A DNA stretch of 64,000 nucleotides from Loripinus fragilis (lineage: Eukaryota > Mollusca > Bivalvia > Lucinida > Lucinidae). The notes beneath the pieces were generated by a model that worked only from the letters and a program-made list of their open reading frames with translations, did no database searches and was not told the origin of the DNA. The stretch lies in the NCBI GenBank assembly GCA_964019695.1, contig OZ026515.1, forward strand, positions 145,317,152 through 145,381,151. The letters run 5' to 3'. Position numbers and translations under genes: made by a program. Positions 12,436 through 25,433 of this stretch are shown one piece after another. The first letter of the stretch is position 1. Each line of letters starts with the position of its first letter.

Positions 12436-12605
12436 AAATAGATCAGCTCCAGCAGTGAATTGTTGAGTAATAATTCACTGTTTGGAGGTCAGTTGTAAAG
12501 AAGATCAAATCATGAGCGTGCAGCGCGAGTGATTTATCTTCGTACAACTGACAGACAAACAGTAAATTATTACTCAACAATTTATGAACTGGAGCTGATC
12601 TATTT
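12436..12605. mobile_element. Foldback MITE, 170 bp palindrome
   Basis: The left arm starts 'aaatagatcagctcc' and the right arm ends 'ggagctgatctattt'. Matching blocks include 'gttgagtaataattcactg' with 'cagtaaattattactcaac' and 'tcagttgt' with 'acaactga'. The arms are about 70 bp. Transcribed, it would fold into a long hairpin. Confidence 0.75.
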
Positions 12606-13030
12606 CGATTCTAACACACAATAAACGACGAAAACACATTCGAAGTCTTCATCTTCTTCCAGCTTTCCGCCATTGCACTGAAGAACTCCCGCCAATACTT
12701 AGACTACGTCGCATACGTTTACATAAAATTGTAACGTCTTTCAAGCGTAAAAACGACGTTACACCGTCTAACGCCATGAATGACGTCATTTACCAGTGAC
12801 GTCAGCTATCACACACTTTAGCAGTGAATTATTGTCCGATATATCACAGTTTTCTATACCTTGAAAATATTAACCTGATCCTGGCCTTTATCATTAACAT
12901 AATTTCACAGCCGATTGAGCTTCTAAATATATCTTTGGCGTTCATCGTATAACTAATACGGAAATGCACGTGGTACTTTTTAACACACTGATAGAACTAT
13001 ATACCGCTATAATGCTCAATTGGCTATCAG
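12606..13030. other. No gene recognised
   Basis: Non-coding. 'tagcagtgaattattg' at about 12822 echoes the left arm of the preceding palindrome. Confidence 0.4.
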
Positions 13031-13125
13031 CTGCCTGCGTGGCTCAGTGGGTAGAACACGTGAATAAATTGCACACTTATATTTTTAAGCTCTGCGTTGT
13101 TAGTTCGAATCCCGTACGTGACTTT
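13031..13125 (+). repeat. tRNA-like sequence (SINE head or tRNA relic)
   Basis: An A-box-like 'tggctcagtgggtagaac' is followed about 55 bp later by a B-box-like 'agttcgaatccc'. The spacing is too long for a simple tRNA and no paired acceptor stem is clear, so a SINE head or tRNA pseudogene is more likely. Confidence 0.4.
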
Positions 13126-13302
13126 TATTATTGTAACTATTGAAAAGACTATTGTTTCTATTTTTTATTAAATTTTCTTCTTTTGCAATATCGTTTCTCT
13201 ATTATAATTAATTTGATGTCTTTGGTGACAACAACATTCTCTCGTCGGATCTGTAACACTGTACTTCAACTATCGCCTGTCATCTCTTCAGTTTTTAAAA
13301 TA

Positions 13303-13539
13303 TGAGCTGCGACATGAGAATTCCAACAATGTGGCATTTTGACACGAATAAGCACAAGTGAGCCTGTGCACCCTCCTTTTAAGAATTGAAACTAAATGCT
13401 GTTCATTCAGTAACTTACCATCCATATGATATTCAAGTGACTAGCAAAGGCTCTGATCAGACTGTGCGTATGCACATGCTGGTCTGAGCCTTTGCTTGTC
13501 GCACATACCACATTGTTGGAAATCTCATGTCGTGGCTCA
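13303..13539 (+). mobile_element. MITE family A, copy 3
   Basis: A 237 bp element with ends TGAGCTGCGACATGAGA and TCTCATGTCGTGGCTCA, in the same orientation as copy 2. 'ccaacaatgtgg' and 'ccacattgttgg' form the inner part of the inverted repeats. Confidence 0.85.
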
Positions 13540-13772
13540 TATATGGACATCCTTGCTGCTCTTTAGAGAAATGCTTCAACCTGCTATAACTGATTTATTA
13601 TGCTTTGGAGCCAAGAGCACAGATGTAGACCTATATTCGGAAACTCAATTATTTTAACTCCAAGCATCAAGAAGTTGTCAGTCATTACATGTTCAAAGAA
13701 AACGTGAGCTTACATGTTTTGTGTTTATGTGCATTTCTTTGACGTGAAAACAAAGAAAACTGAAATAAAAAA

Positions 13773-13850
13773 TTTGGGTCGACCAGGATTCGAACCCACA
13801 ATTTACGTATCTGGAGCTATTCAGACTAACCAATCGACTGCCGTGGAAAG
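13773..13850 (-). repeat. tRNA-like sequence, minus strand
   Basis: Read on the minus strand it has an A-box-like 'cagtcgattggttag' and a B box 'gggttcgaatcc'. Probably a SINE head; no full cloverleaf is supported. Confidence 0.4.
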
Positions 13851-14078
13851 TACAACTTCATTGAGTTATCAACGAATTAATTTATTCCGTAATTGCTCGA
13901 AACATACCGATTGCACACGATCCATCACGAAAAACTATATATTCAGTGTTAATACCGTAATAATTTATTCATGCATAAAGGTCAGGATCAGGTTAATTTT
14001 GTAGAGGTATACCGTTGGCTCTATAGGCGAGGTGTGTTAGAATTGTTTTTAATATTATTATCTGTTGCACTTGTAATA

Positions 14079-14702
14079 CACTGCTCAAAATATTTAAAGG
14101 AACACCTGATAATTTTCCATAGGTGATAATGTTAACCACTGTTCAATAGACAAGTAATGCATTTCACTAGACAATAAAGCAGAAACCCAGTTTCTTTTGC
14201 TATTTTTGCTACGATAGTCAAAGTCTTGGATCAATAAACGTGTTTGATAAAATGATCGCTGCTTAAGTTCATGGCTTAAATTTTGTATTTTTTTTAATTT
14301 TCTTACCAATGACGTTTTTTTCTTTCTGGAACTCTGTAAAATCTTCTGAATTTGTAAATAGCGTAACCTAATGATTTCTGTAACATGAAAAGGCTAATAT
14401 CTGTATAGAAATGATGCTGCTGTGGTGCTTGGGTGAAAAATTCGTCTTAAAATTAGGCTTTGAAAAAAGGGGTATTTTTTTTTTAAATCCGTTTTTACAT
14501 AAAGCGTTCCATGGAGATGAAGGAAAGAGATTACTTTATTTTTATCAACAAGCATCGTCCTTGATAGGTAACCAAACTAATCGCAGGACAAACATGTGTT
14601 TGCTTTATTAACCTAACTCTTGCTATGAGTGAGACTATGAGTTTATTTGTATTGTGATCAATGGCTAAAAACACGGTGTTCCTTTAAATATTTTGAGCAG
14701 TG
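14079..14702. mobile_element. Tc1/mariner-type MITE, 624 bp
   Basis: Perfect 28 bp terminal inverted repeats start CACTGCTCAAAATATTTAAA and are flanked by TA on both sides (14077-14078 and 14703-14704). The TA duplication and CACTG ends are typical of Tc1/mariner elements. No transposase coding sequence is present, so it is non-autonomous. Confidence 0.85.
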
Positions 14703-14727
14703 TACTTGTCTAGAGCGGTCGAGCAAG

Positions 14728-14935
14728 CAACACAGGCCACGACGCGAGAAAACCTGTCTTCTGGGAGTCCGACAAAGCGAGTCTCAAACCAGTCTGCTAG
14801 CTAGAAAATTGAAATTTTGCTCGTAGCAAGTCTAGATATATATATGATTCTTCTCAAAAAGCTGACAACAGAGTTGCTGATGAGACTGCGCGGATGCAAA
14901 TCACCGAAGACAGGTTTTCCCAGTCGCGGTTCAAT
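14728..14935 (+). mobile_element. MITE family B, copy 2
   Basis: The left end 'gaaaacctgtcttc' and right end 'gaagacaggttttc' form the inverted repeats. The interior is shortened relative to the other copies and has lost part of the GC-rich core. Confidence 0.7.
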
Positions 14936-16205
14936 TGCTATATGTGTCACTTACCATGAACGCTTAGAAATTGATTATCGTGAAGTATGATAACTTAGAT
15001 AGAATTGTAATTTGCGCAGTCTCTTCAAAGCATTTGCAGTGTGTATGTAGTCATACCAAGAGTTATCCTGCTGGTGACCGTTTTTTCATCATACAACCTC
15101 ATATACGATAGTAAACATGGTATTCATTGAACTGTATAAACCACGTGTTACCCATATGAAATACATTGAGGGAAAATGAGGAGTTTCCTAAATCGAAAAC
15201 GACTAAGTTATTTTATTTTACAAGATATTCCAGACTTATTTTCCTTCAATAAATATTCAAATATGCAATTGTATATTAGGCGGTGCTTTATTATATGTAT
15301 GTACAAAATTTTAGTCCAAAATTTTATCATTAAAGGCATTTTAAAAAAGAAAAACGATGTTCACTGAATTTCTGTACGGACTATAGTCAATAGAAAGAAG
15401 TGCAATGCCTGAAAAAGGTTGCATTTTTTTCAAATGTTTAAAATCTGTGAATTTTAACAGCTTTATGGGTTCCGAATATCTTTTTTAATGAGGATTTGAT
15501 AGGTATAGCCAATATTTTAACATATAAAAAGAACGTATTTGTGGAACACATATTTATAAAAAAAAACAACATGTAACTATTTTTCCAACTTCTTGGAAAA
15601 GATCGTTCTGCTAAATATGCTGTTGAGCTTTACTATAATAAAAGACAAGATGGATATACTGTTATGACGTCCGTCTGTAAGTCAGTCAGTTTTGCTTGAA
15701 ACGCGATCCCATCTTACATTGTCCATATTTGCCACAATCATTGTCTATGGTCGGTGGGCGACTATAAAAGTTTTGAATGGCGAATATGGTATTGGAGTCA
15801 AAGGTCAAGGTCAAATATATTTAAAATCTGTCTTGTGGCTCTAAAAGCAAACTTCTCTCGCATTTTTAATGGGGTCATCAAATTTCGCACAATTACTGCC
15901 TCAGATGTCTAGATGACAATGAAACTTTCGCATGCTTAAAATCTGACGGTATTGCTCGTAACACGAACTCCTGGCATTTACCCAGAAAAACAATTGAGAA
16001 TATTTCGCTTCAGTTCCATCTCTCTACTGAAAAGTCCCAAGCATTCAAAAATGATTGAAACCCATTTTTATTGTTTGTATTCCATAATGACTGGCTCCAA
16101 AATCATTGCTGGCTCTCATTCAAAAGTATGACACCTAATTTTGTAGTTTTTGTTAGTGTTTTACTTCCAATTTGTTGTCATATCGGCCGGGGTATGCCAT
16201 ATCTG
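14936..16205. other. No gene recognised
   Basis: AT-rich with short chance ORFs. No repeat boundary found. Confidence 0.4.
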
Positions 16206-16218
16206 TGCATATTTGTTG

Positions 16219-16412
16219 ATTTGTTTGTTTGTTTTGATTCTTTACGTCCCATCAACAATCTTTCAGTTAAACAGGGACGGGTCTTCATGGGTTGAACCAG
16301 TACTAAGCTAGGATAAATGTGTCTTGCTCAAAGACCACAACGCAGTGACGCCAGTGAGGCTCGAACCCGCAGCCCTTTGGTCTCGAGTCAAGCACTTTAC
16401 CACTGCGCTCCC
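16219..16412 (-). mobile_element. tRNA-derived SINE family D with target-site duplication
   Basis: Read on the minus strand, the element starts with a tRNA-like head (A box 'agcgcagtggtaaag', B box 'gggttcgagcc') and ends in a (CAAA)n-type tail. It is bracketed by a 13 bp duplication, TGCATATTTGTTG at 16206-16218 and TGCATTTTTGTTG at 16413-16425, with one mismatch. Relatives lie at 45153-45260, 45622-45805 and 46206-46389. Confidence 0.85.
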
Positions 16413-16559
16413 TGCATTTTTGTTGGAAGAATGTGTCATGTAATAAGGTGAAATTATTGATAAATGGGTGTGAACACTTGTCTCTGGTCAGAATTAGAAC
16501 ATAAGAAATGACCAGGTCAAGGTTGTAGCAAGAAAAAAAAACATAAACGCTTGACTTTT

Positions 16560-16945
16560 TGGCTTGTGAACTTTGGGTTAAAAGGTTTGACTCAGAGGCT
16601 TCTTGAACAAGGCTATCGGTATCATAAACTTCGCGAAACCTTTTCTGAGCTTTGTGGGCGATGCTGTGATTTGATATCTGAATTCCAAGTTGGGCTTGAG
16701 TCTCTTTTGCGGCGGGGACTTTCGGGGCCTAGGTTCTGTGGTGGCTTGGTGTTTGGGTTGAAGAAGATTGTTGGCTCTAACAATTTTTCAGCGCAGTTCA
16801 TTAAAGTAATTTCCCATTATATAAAGATTGGCTATAACATTGGCTATAACATTAATGTATTGCAACAGACTGCATGCTTGGTGGTCAACCCAATCACGGT
16901 TAGCAACTTTACTTTCCTCTTCAATTGCACGCCGCAGATTCGTCT
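16560..16945 (+). pseudogene. Non-LTR retrotransposon RT C-terminal fragment
   Basis: A continuous reading frame (open 16551-17057) encodes about 130 residues matching the C-terminal end of a reverse-transcriptase protein I recognise from invertebrate non-LTR elements. Recognisable blocks are LLEQGYRYHKLRETF, GLKKIVGSNNFSAQF and TACLVVNPITV, followed by a phenylalanine-rich 'FLFNC' end. The endonuclease and the catalytic reverse-transcriptase palm with YxDD are absent upstream, so this is a 5'-truncated insertion. A 12 bp in-frame duplication makes IGYNIGYN. Codons after about 16945 are unrelated. The exact LINE clade is uncertain. Confidence 0.7.
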
Positions 16946-17361
16946 GAGCCTTTGCTGGTCGCCTTTGCAACAAGTACAAAAGTATAAGCTGCCTCAAATA
17001 TTGAGAAAAAAACTGATATATCAAAATTACAGCACAATAAAATTATTGTTATGTTAGGTCACCTTTAATTTACAGGTAGATGTAACTGGTTTTCAATAAA
17101 CAGTCGAGTGAGGCCATGTTACTTTGATGTCCCTGATAGTGTTATGATAGCAACATACTGATATACGTAAAATATTTAGCAAGACAGTGACAATTATACG
17201 TAACCACAACACAGTACTTTACGGCGTGTGCCTGCCTAATAAGAAATAATTTACCAATAAAATAGTGATCAAAAAAAAATTTAAGCTATAAGTATAAGCT
17301 ATGAGTGCAATGATCTTCATTTATTCTTGCTTTTCCTATTATTATTCAGCTTAATTGTAAA
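16946..17361. other. No gene recognised
   Basis: AT-rich, non-coding sequence between the LINE fragment and the next repeat block. Confidence 0.4.
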
Positions 17362-18830
17362 CAAGAGGTTCATGAGGCCCTGGATCGTTCATCTGTGTCG
17401 GAAGGCATTATGGGGAACTTTCAGTGATATGATTTTGAATCTGGACCAGTGGCTCAGATGCCGTTTACAGATATAACAATTTTAGCTCTGGTGGTTTTAG
17501 TATTTATATGATTGTGACCTTGAAAATTAGGTCACCAAAATCTAATCGGCTCTTTGTCACAATGATACAATATTGAGGGTAATTTTGGTACGGGTGTGCG
17601 GCCCAGTTTTTTTAAACCTACCCCATTCATACACCTGGTCTTCGAAAAAAAGTAACCTATTCATATACTTGATTGATCAAAATGTTTACATATTCATATA
17701 CTGGTCTTTGATTTTTATATGTCTGTAAAGAAAGTTTACAAATAAATATTACAATTTTGGTTTCTGAGCTGAATATCTGAGCAAAATTATGAGAATTTTC
17801 AAACAGTGATGTCAGAAAATGGGACCATTCATATAACTGATGAAATTTTAACTGGGTCAGTCATATACTTTTTCTTAGAAAAGGGGGCTTATCGTATACC
17901 TGGTAGCGCTGAAAAGGGGGCTATTCGGGCCGCACATCCGTACTATGTCATATATAGGTAGTCCCCCCCCCCCCAAAGACTATTTGGTCAAAATGTGTCA
18001 TTTCAACGTGCCGTCGTGACCTGGAAAATTATGTGAAGGTCATCATATTCTAATCATCTCTAACCCACCGCCCCAAAATGTATCAATGCGCATTTGGTCA
18101 AAATCCACCCTCTGCTTCAGAAGATAGAGTGCAGGAAAGGCAGATTATAGAATGGTGACTTTGAAAATTTGGCCAAGGTCACCAAAATCTGATTTAAATA
18201 CTGACCTTTTACCCTGCCTAATGGGTCAAAGGGGAGGATAAAACATTTACACTACTGTTGTGCTCATTTACAGGCACTGACAATCATGGCCCATAGATAT
18301 AATTACTGTTGGGAAATGGAGTTCATTACACAACACGAGGCTCAACTAGATGGTGTTTTCAGAAGAAAATCTACGTCCCCACCCATTTTATAGAATTATC
18401 TGAGCCTGGTGAACTTGACAATCAGGTCATGGTAACCAAAATTCAATCATTTCTTCAGGTCCCCCAATGATGTGGCTGTGCCAGCTTGGTCAAAATCTGG
18501 CAATTGCTTCAGCAGCGTGCAGACAAGGCTTTTGCATAGATACGAGCCTGGTAACCTTGAAAATTAGGTCAAGGTTACCAAAATCTAATCATTTCTTAAG
18601 GTCCTCTCAATGATGTATTCGTGCCAGTTTGGTCCCAGTTTGGCCATTAGTTCAAAAGATAAGAGTGCAAACAAGATTTTTTCATAGTTACAGGCCATGT
18701 GCCCTTGAAAATCAGGTCAAGATCACCAACATTTAATCATTTCTTTCATCTGTGCCAATAATGTATATGTGCAGGTTTGGTCAAAATTCGTCCAAAGGTT
18801 CATAAAAGTGTAAACAAAAAGCTAGACCAT
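17362..18830 (+). repeat. Composite element with ~140-150 bp satellite-like core
   Basis: It opens with 'aacaagaggttcatgaggcc', the start motif shared with blocks at 20346 and 37466. It then repeats a unit containing 'gaaaattaggtcaaggt.accaaaatctaatca' and 'tttggtcaaaat' about every 130-150 bp (17520, 18015, 18175, 18420, 18560, 18715). A MITE is inserted at 17591-17940. Non-coding. Confidence 0.65.
17591..17940. mobile_element. MITE with CGGRTGTGCGGCCC ends and TA duplication
   Basis: 350 bp with 14 bp inverted ends (one mismatch), flanked by TA at 17589-17590 and 17941-17942. The interior repeats 'attcatatact' several times. It is nested in the surrounding tandem-repeat element. Confidence 0.75.
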
Positions 18831-19322
18831 CGTCAATGCTGATACCGACGGGTTCCATACCAAAAACAATGTCCAGTTTGTCGACTCACTCCTTTGGAGG
18901 GCGGACATATTTAGTCTGTATCGCTCGCCTGCCTCCTGTTTTAAATTTAAGCTATTAGGGTGTAGCCAAACTGGACCAAAGGGGCATGGTTGGTAGGGTT
19001 TACAAAGGAGATCATTAAACATTGCTACATACTACACAAATACGCTGTTTGCCTCATGGTTTTAGAAAATATATCACCTTAAAATTTTCCTCATTTAAAG
19101 GCCATCGAACTCAATAACCCCTAGTATAGGGCGTGGCCTATTCGGATTTCAGGGGCACCATGGCTAGCAGAATGTATGTAGTGACCTCTATATATCGTTT
19201 TTTGCCAATTATATAACATGTGGGCACATGACTTTAGAGAAGAAAGCGTTTTGTTTTGTTTTTCAGTTTTCCCATTAGGATCCCAGGGACATGGTTTGGG
19301 ACTGCTAGACATTGCTACATAT
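18831..19322. other. Repeat remnants, no gene
   Basis: 'gttggtagggtttacaaaggagatcattaaacattgctacat' style text recurs near 21868 and 22045, so this is a remnant of the same repeat family. No boundaries or coding content. Confidence 0.45.
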
Positions 19323-20095
19323 TTAATATACCACTCAAAGTGGTATACGGATCATTGAATATGTATTTCCATAGTACCCACCCTTTTGGCACTCAGTAAC
19401 TTCTGTTGTTCAACAGAATGTGCAGCGGTAATTGTGACTGCTTCAAGCTACAGATCCAAATGCATCTTCACATATTTGATGGTCCAGTGCATGCCCGTTG
19501 GTCGGAAAACGTAAAATATTTTTTTTAGAGAAAAGTCCATTAATACAAACGCATTTCAGGTTTCTGATATTTTAATGTAAGGGAGAAACTTGAATTTCGG
19601 GTAGAATTTCGAAATGTAACATTTTGCATTTTCCGACCCACAACTAGTGAGTGATTTGCATGAAAAGCTGTAGTTCATTGCATTTTCAATTACCGTTGAA
19701 AATTCGTTGAATTTGAAGAAAACAACATCAAAATAACCGATTTTCAAAGGGGAGGGCTCGGTGCATTGAGCCCTATGAAAATATACTACTCACACTTTGA
19801 TAAGCATGACTTTATAAATATTTCCGTAGGGCTCAATGCCCTGAGCATACCTCTTTGACACTCCATAACTCTTTCTTCAAATTAAACGAACTTTTCAGTG
19901 GTAACTGAAAATGCAGTCGGCTACAGCTATTTCTACAAATCACTCGCAAGACGGAGCCATGGATGCCCGTTGGTCGGAAAATGCAAAATATTGTTTTTAC
20001 AGAAAAGAGCATAACGTTCCAATAATGGTTATTATCGTTTCCAGACCTTACCATATCAGTTACTTATGGGTTTCAAACGAATATTGAAAGGTTGA
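19323..20095. mobile_element. Foldback repeat family H, decayed copies
   Basis: Two parts meet at about 19783. The left part ends '...gtgcattgagccctatgaaaatatactactcac', and the right part starts 'ctactcacactttgataagca'. Both carry 'gcccgttggtcggaaaa'. They match the complete 601 bp foldback element at 47034-47634 in opposite orientations. Confidence 0.6.
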
Positions 20096-20884
20096 AAATG
20101 TGTTCCTCAAGCACATTTTAGGTTTCATATCTCTTGAAATAAGGGTGAAACAAGACAAATTCGACGAATTTATATCCCCCAAATAAGGGTAATTTGAGAG
20201 AAACATGTAAATCACAAAACATAAATCCCAGTTGTTATCTAAACCTGAAGTTCACCTTCGGTATCATTCAGATTATAACAAATGTCTGTAAAGTATGTTT
20301 TAGTACTTAGTTTAATAAAGATAACAAGAATGTTTTTGCTTAGTTTAATAAAACAAAAGGGCCCATTGACCCTGGATCGCTCACCTGAATTCTCGTCAGG
20401 ACCACAAAATATAAATCTCATTCTCCAACACTAAAGTCCATTTTGGGTATCACTCAGATCATAACCAAAGCCTATCAAGTCACTAAGTTCAATCAAATTG
20501 TACTTATCTGCAGAATTTCAATGCCTGACCTTTTTACCCAACCCAAAAGGCCAGAGGTGTGCATAATGTCGAACATTTTAATTCCATGTGATATGCACCA
20601 TAAGCTTCTTCAGAAAAAAATGTTTTTACTTTTTCTCTCCATACAGGAGTCAATAGTGTGTAAAAGAGCAGAACATTTGCATGCATGGTGCCATATGCTT
20701 CATTCTATTTAATTTCATTATGCAACAGACTACTTTCAGAAAAGAAAACAAATTAACCTTTTGACCCCACCCCAGGGGTCAAGGGTAAGCGTAAGAGCAA
20801 AATGTTTGCTACCATGTTATTGTAAGCTTCATTCCCTTTAATTTGATATGCAGCATGACCATATTCTGAAAAAAGTTAATTTTA

Positions 20885-21465
20885 TATTGGGGGCATAGTT
20901 TGAATAAATTTGATAGAGGTCCACAAGGTGATGCTACATATCAGCTATTAAGACTCTAGGCCTTGTGGTTTCAGACAAGATTCTTTCATGTTTTCATATT
21001 TAGCCTATGTGAACCATATATTTGGCTCCAGGGGCATAATTTGAACAAATGCGGTAGAGGTCCATGAGGTGATGCTACATACCAAATATCAAGGCTCTAT
21101 GCCATGTGGTTTCAGGCAAGATTTTTTTATGTTTTCCCTATACGTGTATAAGCCTATGTAAAACATGCGACCCCTAGGGCAGAACTATATTTGCGGTAGA
21201 GGTCCACTAGAGGATACTTCATACCAAATAGCAAGGCTCTAGGCCTTGTGGTTTCAGACGAGAAGTTTTTTTCATGTTTTCCCTATATAAGCCTATGTTA
21301 AACATTTGACAAATGGAGCGGGCCATTTTTAGACCCAGGGGTATAATTTGAACATGTTTGATAGAGGTCCACTAGGTGATGCTACATACCAAATTTCTAG
21401 GCTGTAGGGCTTGTGGTTTCAAACAAGAAGATTTTTCAGGTTTTCCCTATATAAGCCTTTGTTAC
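20885..21465 (+). repeat. Satellite-like array, ~145 bp unit, about 4 units
   Basis: The unit contains 'gtagaggtccacwaggtgat', 'gctacataccaaat', 'ctaggccttgtggtttcaga' and 'ttttccctatataagcc'. Units start near 20915, 21055, 21195 and 21360. Confidence 0.8.
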
Positions 21466-22605
21466 TGATCATGCAGGGTGCCCACTCGTCTAAAATGAAA
21501 TTCCCTGACTTTTTACTGATGTTTCCCTGACTAAAATACATTTTCCCTGACCATTTTACCGCGCTTTCGTCCTCCTCCCCTTACAGCAGTCTGCTATGCA
21601 TGCTTTTTTATTATAAGTGACAGCAATCAAACTAAATCCTTTTAAATGTATGAGCTTTACATCAGAAATACTTGTTTAAATGTAGCAAGCATGTAAGAAA
21701 AGAGCATTACATAACTTGATGTTGTGTAAGATATGTTAATATGTTATACCACTTACCTGAGCTGTTTGCCTCATGGTTTAAGAGAATTTCTCCAAGGTTT
21801 TTAATACGAGTCTGTACGAGCAAATAACACCATGGACATGGCCAATTTCGACCCCAGTGGCATGATGGTTGGCAAGATTTATGTAGGAGATCACTAAACA
21901 TTGCTATATACTTTATACATAAGCTGTGGGCCTCATGGTTTTAGAGTGTGTGTTTTTTTAAAAATTATAGTCAATAGAAGCTAATTATAATGGTACCAGG
22001 GTGTGACCAGTTTGAACCCCATGAGCATGGTTGACTGGATTTATGTAGGTGACCACTAGCCATTGCTTTACATCAAATATATAAGCTGTTGGCCTCATGG
22101 TTTGAAAGAAGGCTATATACTAAATACAGTAGAACGTTAATGGCAGATAGCTCATTCACCTAGAACTATCTTAATGGCCTGCATAATCCACCTTGGATGG
22201 CTGGAAATACCCTTGGCTAGAACTATTTTTCATGGTCCTAAGCCTGTTTGGGCCAGTGAAACTCTTGTATATACAAGCTGTTGTCTCATGGTTACAGAGA
22301 AATAGATTTTTCCCAGTATAAATCTTACTGGCAAAAGGATCTATTGATCCTCTTGGTTGGGGCCAGTTTGGACCACAGGGGCTTTATTGACATGATTTAT
22401 GTCTGAGACCACTAGATATTGCTACATTCTAAACAACAAATTGTGGGGCTTATGGCTTCAGAGAAGAGTTTTTAAAGTTTTCCCCATTATAAGTCTATGG
22501 GAGCTTTACGTTGCCCATGGCACTAGAATTCCAACCCAATCAGCCCAAAAGCCTTATGAAGCCTTTCACCTACCTTATGTGCTTTACAAATTTGATCACA
22601 ACTCT

Positions 22606-22927
22606 AACCGGGCCGCGTAGCCGTTCGGTACGTGTTTGGCAACAGATGCGAGTCTGACTGCAGATCCAGGGGTCGCGAGTTCGATCCCGGCCCGGTCCCA
22701 TACTTTCGTGGAGATTGATCATGAAATAATTTCTACGGTCATTCTCCTCCCTTCCGCTGAATCATTCAAGAAGGGTTGTTGTCAGTTACAAGCGAAAGTA
22801 TGTGCACGAAGTACTGGTTAACTGCTTGTTCAAGCTTGCCCAGGAAAAAGTGTGGTTAGGTGAACTGGCTGTCCCGAAATGACCATAGCTGTTGACTTGG
22901 GACGTAGAGCAACAAAACAAACAAAAA
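22606..22927 (+). mobile_element. tRNA-derived SINE family C, full length
   Basis: 322 bp flanked by a perfect 13 bp target-site duplication, TGATCACAACTCT, at 22593-22605 and 22928-22940. The tRNA-like head carries an A-box region (degenerate here; 'tagcgcagtcgg' in sister copies) and the B box 'gagttcgatccc'. The tail is AACAAAACAAACAAAAA. Other copies lie on the minus strand at 38339-38660, 41526-41852 and 52527-52852, plus a half copy at 57354-57453. Confidence 0.92.
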
Positions 22928-23309
22928 TGATCACAACTCTTTAGAGATATACTTCTTTGAAAATGTGAACAGACAACGACCATCAATATACTTATTATGA
23001 TACCTCACCAGAGCCTTTAGCTCAGGTGAGCTAAAAATGTGAGCAAAAATTAGGTCTCAGATTAAAATAAGTTACTAGCCAAGAGAAATACATATTAGAA
23101 TAACTGGATTGCACATTAAATTCACCCTAAAACTATTTAAGTCATCATCTCATATCTACTTGTTCAATTTTTGAGGGGTTAACCAAGCACGATTTTAAAA
23201 TTCCTTGACTTTTGAAGATTTTCTAATTTCCCTGACCATTTTACAGAATTCCCTTACTTTTCCCTGAGCTTGAAGAAAAAACAAATTTACCTCACCAGTG
23301 AGCACCCTG

Positions 23310-23830
23310 AAGATATGACCCCAGGGGCTGGCCAATTTTTGGCCCCAGGGGTATAATTTGAACAAACTTGGAAGAGGTTCACAAGATGAGATTACATACC
23401 AAATACCAAGACTCTAGGCCTTGTGGTTTCAGGGAATAAGATTTTTTCATGATTTCCCTACATAAGCTATGTAAAACATTTGAACCCCTGGGTGGTGCCT
23501 TTTTTGACCCCAGGGGTATAATTTGAACAAACTAGGTAAAGGTCCACTAGGTGATGCTACATACCAAATAACAAGGCTCTATGCCTTGTGGTTTCAGACA
23601 AGATATTTTAACATCTTCCCTCTATAAGTCTATATAAATATTTGACCCCAGGGGCGTGGCCATTTTTGGCCCCAGGGGTATAATTTGAACAAACTTGGTA
23701 GAGGTTTACTAGGTGATGTTACATACCTAATAAAGCTCTACGCCTTCTGGTTTCAGACAAGATTTTTAAAGTTTTCATCTCGAAAATCTAATTTTAGCCT
23801 TTATAACCTAGATATGCAACAGACCAGAAC
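23310..23830 (+). repeat. Satellite-like array, same unit as 20885-21465
   Basis: Three to four units with 'ccaggggtataatttgaaca', 'aggtgatgctacatacc' and 'ttgtggtttcaga'. A further unit lies at 25095-25300. Confidence 0.8.
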
Positions 23831-25433
23831 CATTTGAACAATTTGGTAAAGGGCCACCCAAGGATCATTTGTTTGAAATTATTTCAAAATTGGACTAGGG
23901 GTTTAGGAAAAGTTGTCAATTGTTAATGTACGGACGGGCGACGACCACGGATGGACGAAGTCTGATCACAAAAGCTCACCTGGTCACTAGTGACTACATG
24001 ACAGGTGAGCTAAAAATATACTTAAATCTACACAACTTCAATATCTGATCTTTCAACCCAACCCCAGACGTCAAGGGTGTGTGTAAATTCAAAGTGTTAT
24101 CTTGCATGTAGGTCTACACTTCTTCCAGTTTAATTTGATATGCAACATGACCACTTTTAGAAAAGAATCAACATTTCCTAACAAACTCCAAAGTAAACCT
24201 AGGATTTGAACACGCTTTTTAAGGCCATCGAATGCCTATCAAAAATACTGCAAGACATTTTGTCTCTGACTTATAGTTTGTTTTTGGCAACATCTTAAAG
24301 TTGGTTCACTTTGAAAGCATCTCCCTTTGAATTAAAACAATAGTAAACTTTAGTCCCTGCTGAAAGCTATATCTCAAGATTCCATTTGGATTTTTTTATC
24401 AGCGATTTGTTTGGGCTTCTGCCCTGAGTATGTGACAAGATGATCTGATAAAAACTTCCATCGGTTTGGAAGAAAAAAAAACGGCAAACCAATTCTTATG
24501 GGAAATTCCATTGAAAGCACTGTAAAGTTCACAAAAAAGGTATGTACGTAAAACACAACTATAATTTGTGTTACTCAAAGGGCGATCCGGGCCGATTTGA
24601 AATTTAAACAATAATTCAATAGCCTGTTTTTCAGACTGGCTCTTTAAAATTAAAAATTGTCCAATCGCAAAGCTACAGTAACACATCAAAAGTGATAAGT
24701 TTTGGGAAAGTTTATTTTGCCCCCTTGCTTCTTTCATTAGGGCATTGTGGTTGCATTCTTGACAGCAAAACCATGGATTTCAACTGTCATATGAATAATT
24801 GATTGAACTTTAATATGAATTAAACACATTTAAATAGCACTCACCAATACCCAGAAAAGGTATATATAATAACAGTGTAAAGTTACTTTTGGCTTTAAGT
24901 ATAGCACTTTTACTTTTTTAAAACTTGCAATGCATTTACTCAAAGTCTGGTCTAAACGGCACCCAGTATAAAGACGTAAAATGAAGGGTCTGAGTAGAAA
25001 GTGCACGTTTTCACGGTATTTTAAATGGTGAATCGCTTTGAAACCTATTTTGTTGCTTACTATGCATATTTTACTGCTGTACTACACCAATTTTAAAAAC
25101 ATGACCCCTTGGGCGAGTCCATTTTTGGCCCCAGGAGTGTTATTTGGACAAACTTGGTAGAGGTCCACCAGGTGATGCCACATACCAAATACCAAAGCTC
25201 TAAGCTTTGTGGTTTCAGAGAAGATTTTTAAAGTTTTCATCTTGAAAATCTATTTTTAGCCTGAGTGACCAAGATATGCAATGGACCAGTACCATTTGAA
25301 CAATTTTAAAAGAGGGCCATATATGGATCATTCCAACCAAGTTTGGTCAAAATCAAGCCAGTATAGTCGATTTAAAGATAGATGAGAATTGTTGTAAACA
25401 CTGGCGAGTTTACCTTGAGTTTGGGCGTGCAGG

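Noticed and set aside
13031..13125. Functional tRNA gene
   Set aside because: Box spacing too long and no acceptor stem pairing.
16788..17024. 78-codon minus-strand ORF
   Set aside because: Antisense to the LINE fragment frame.
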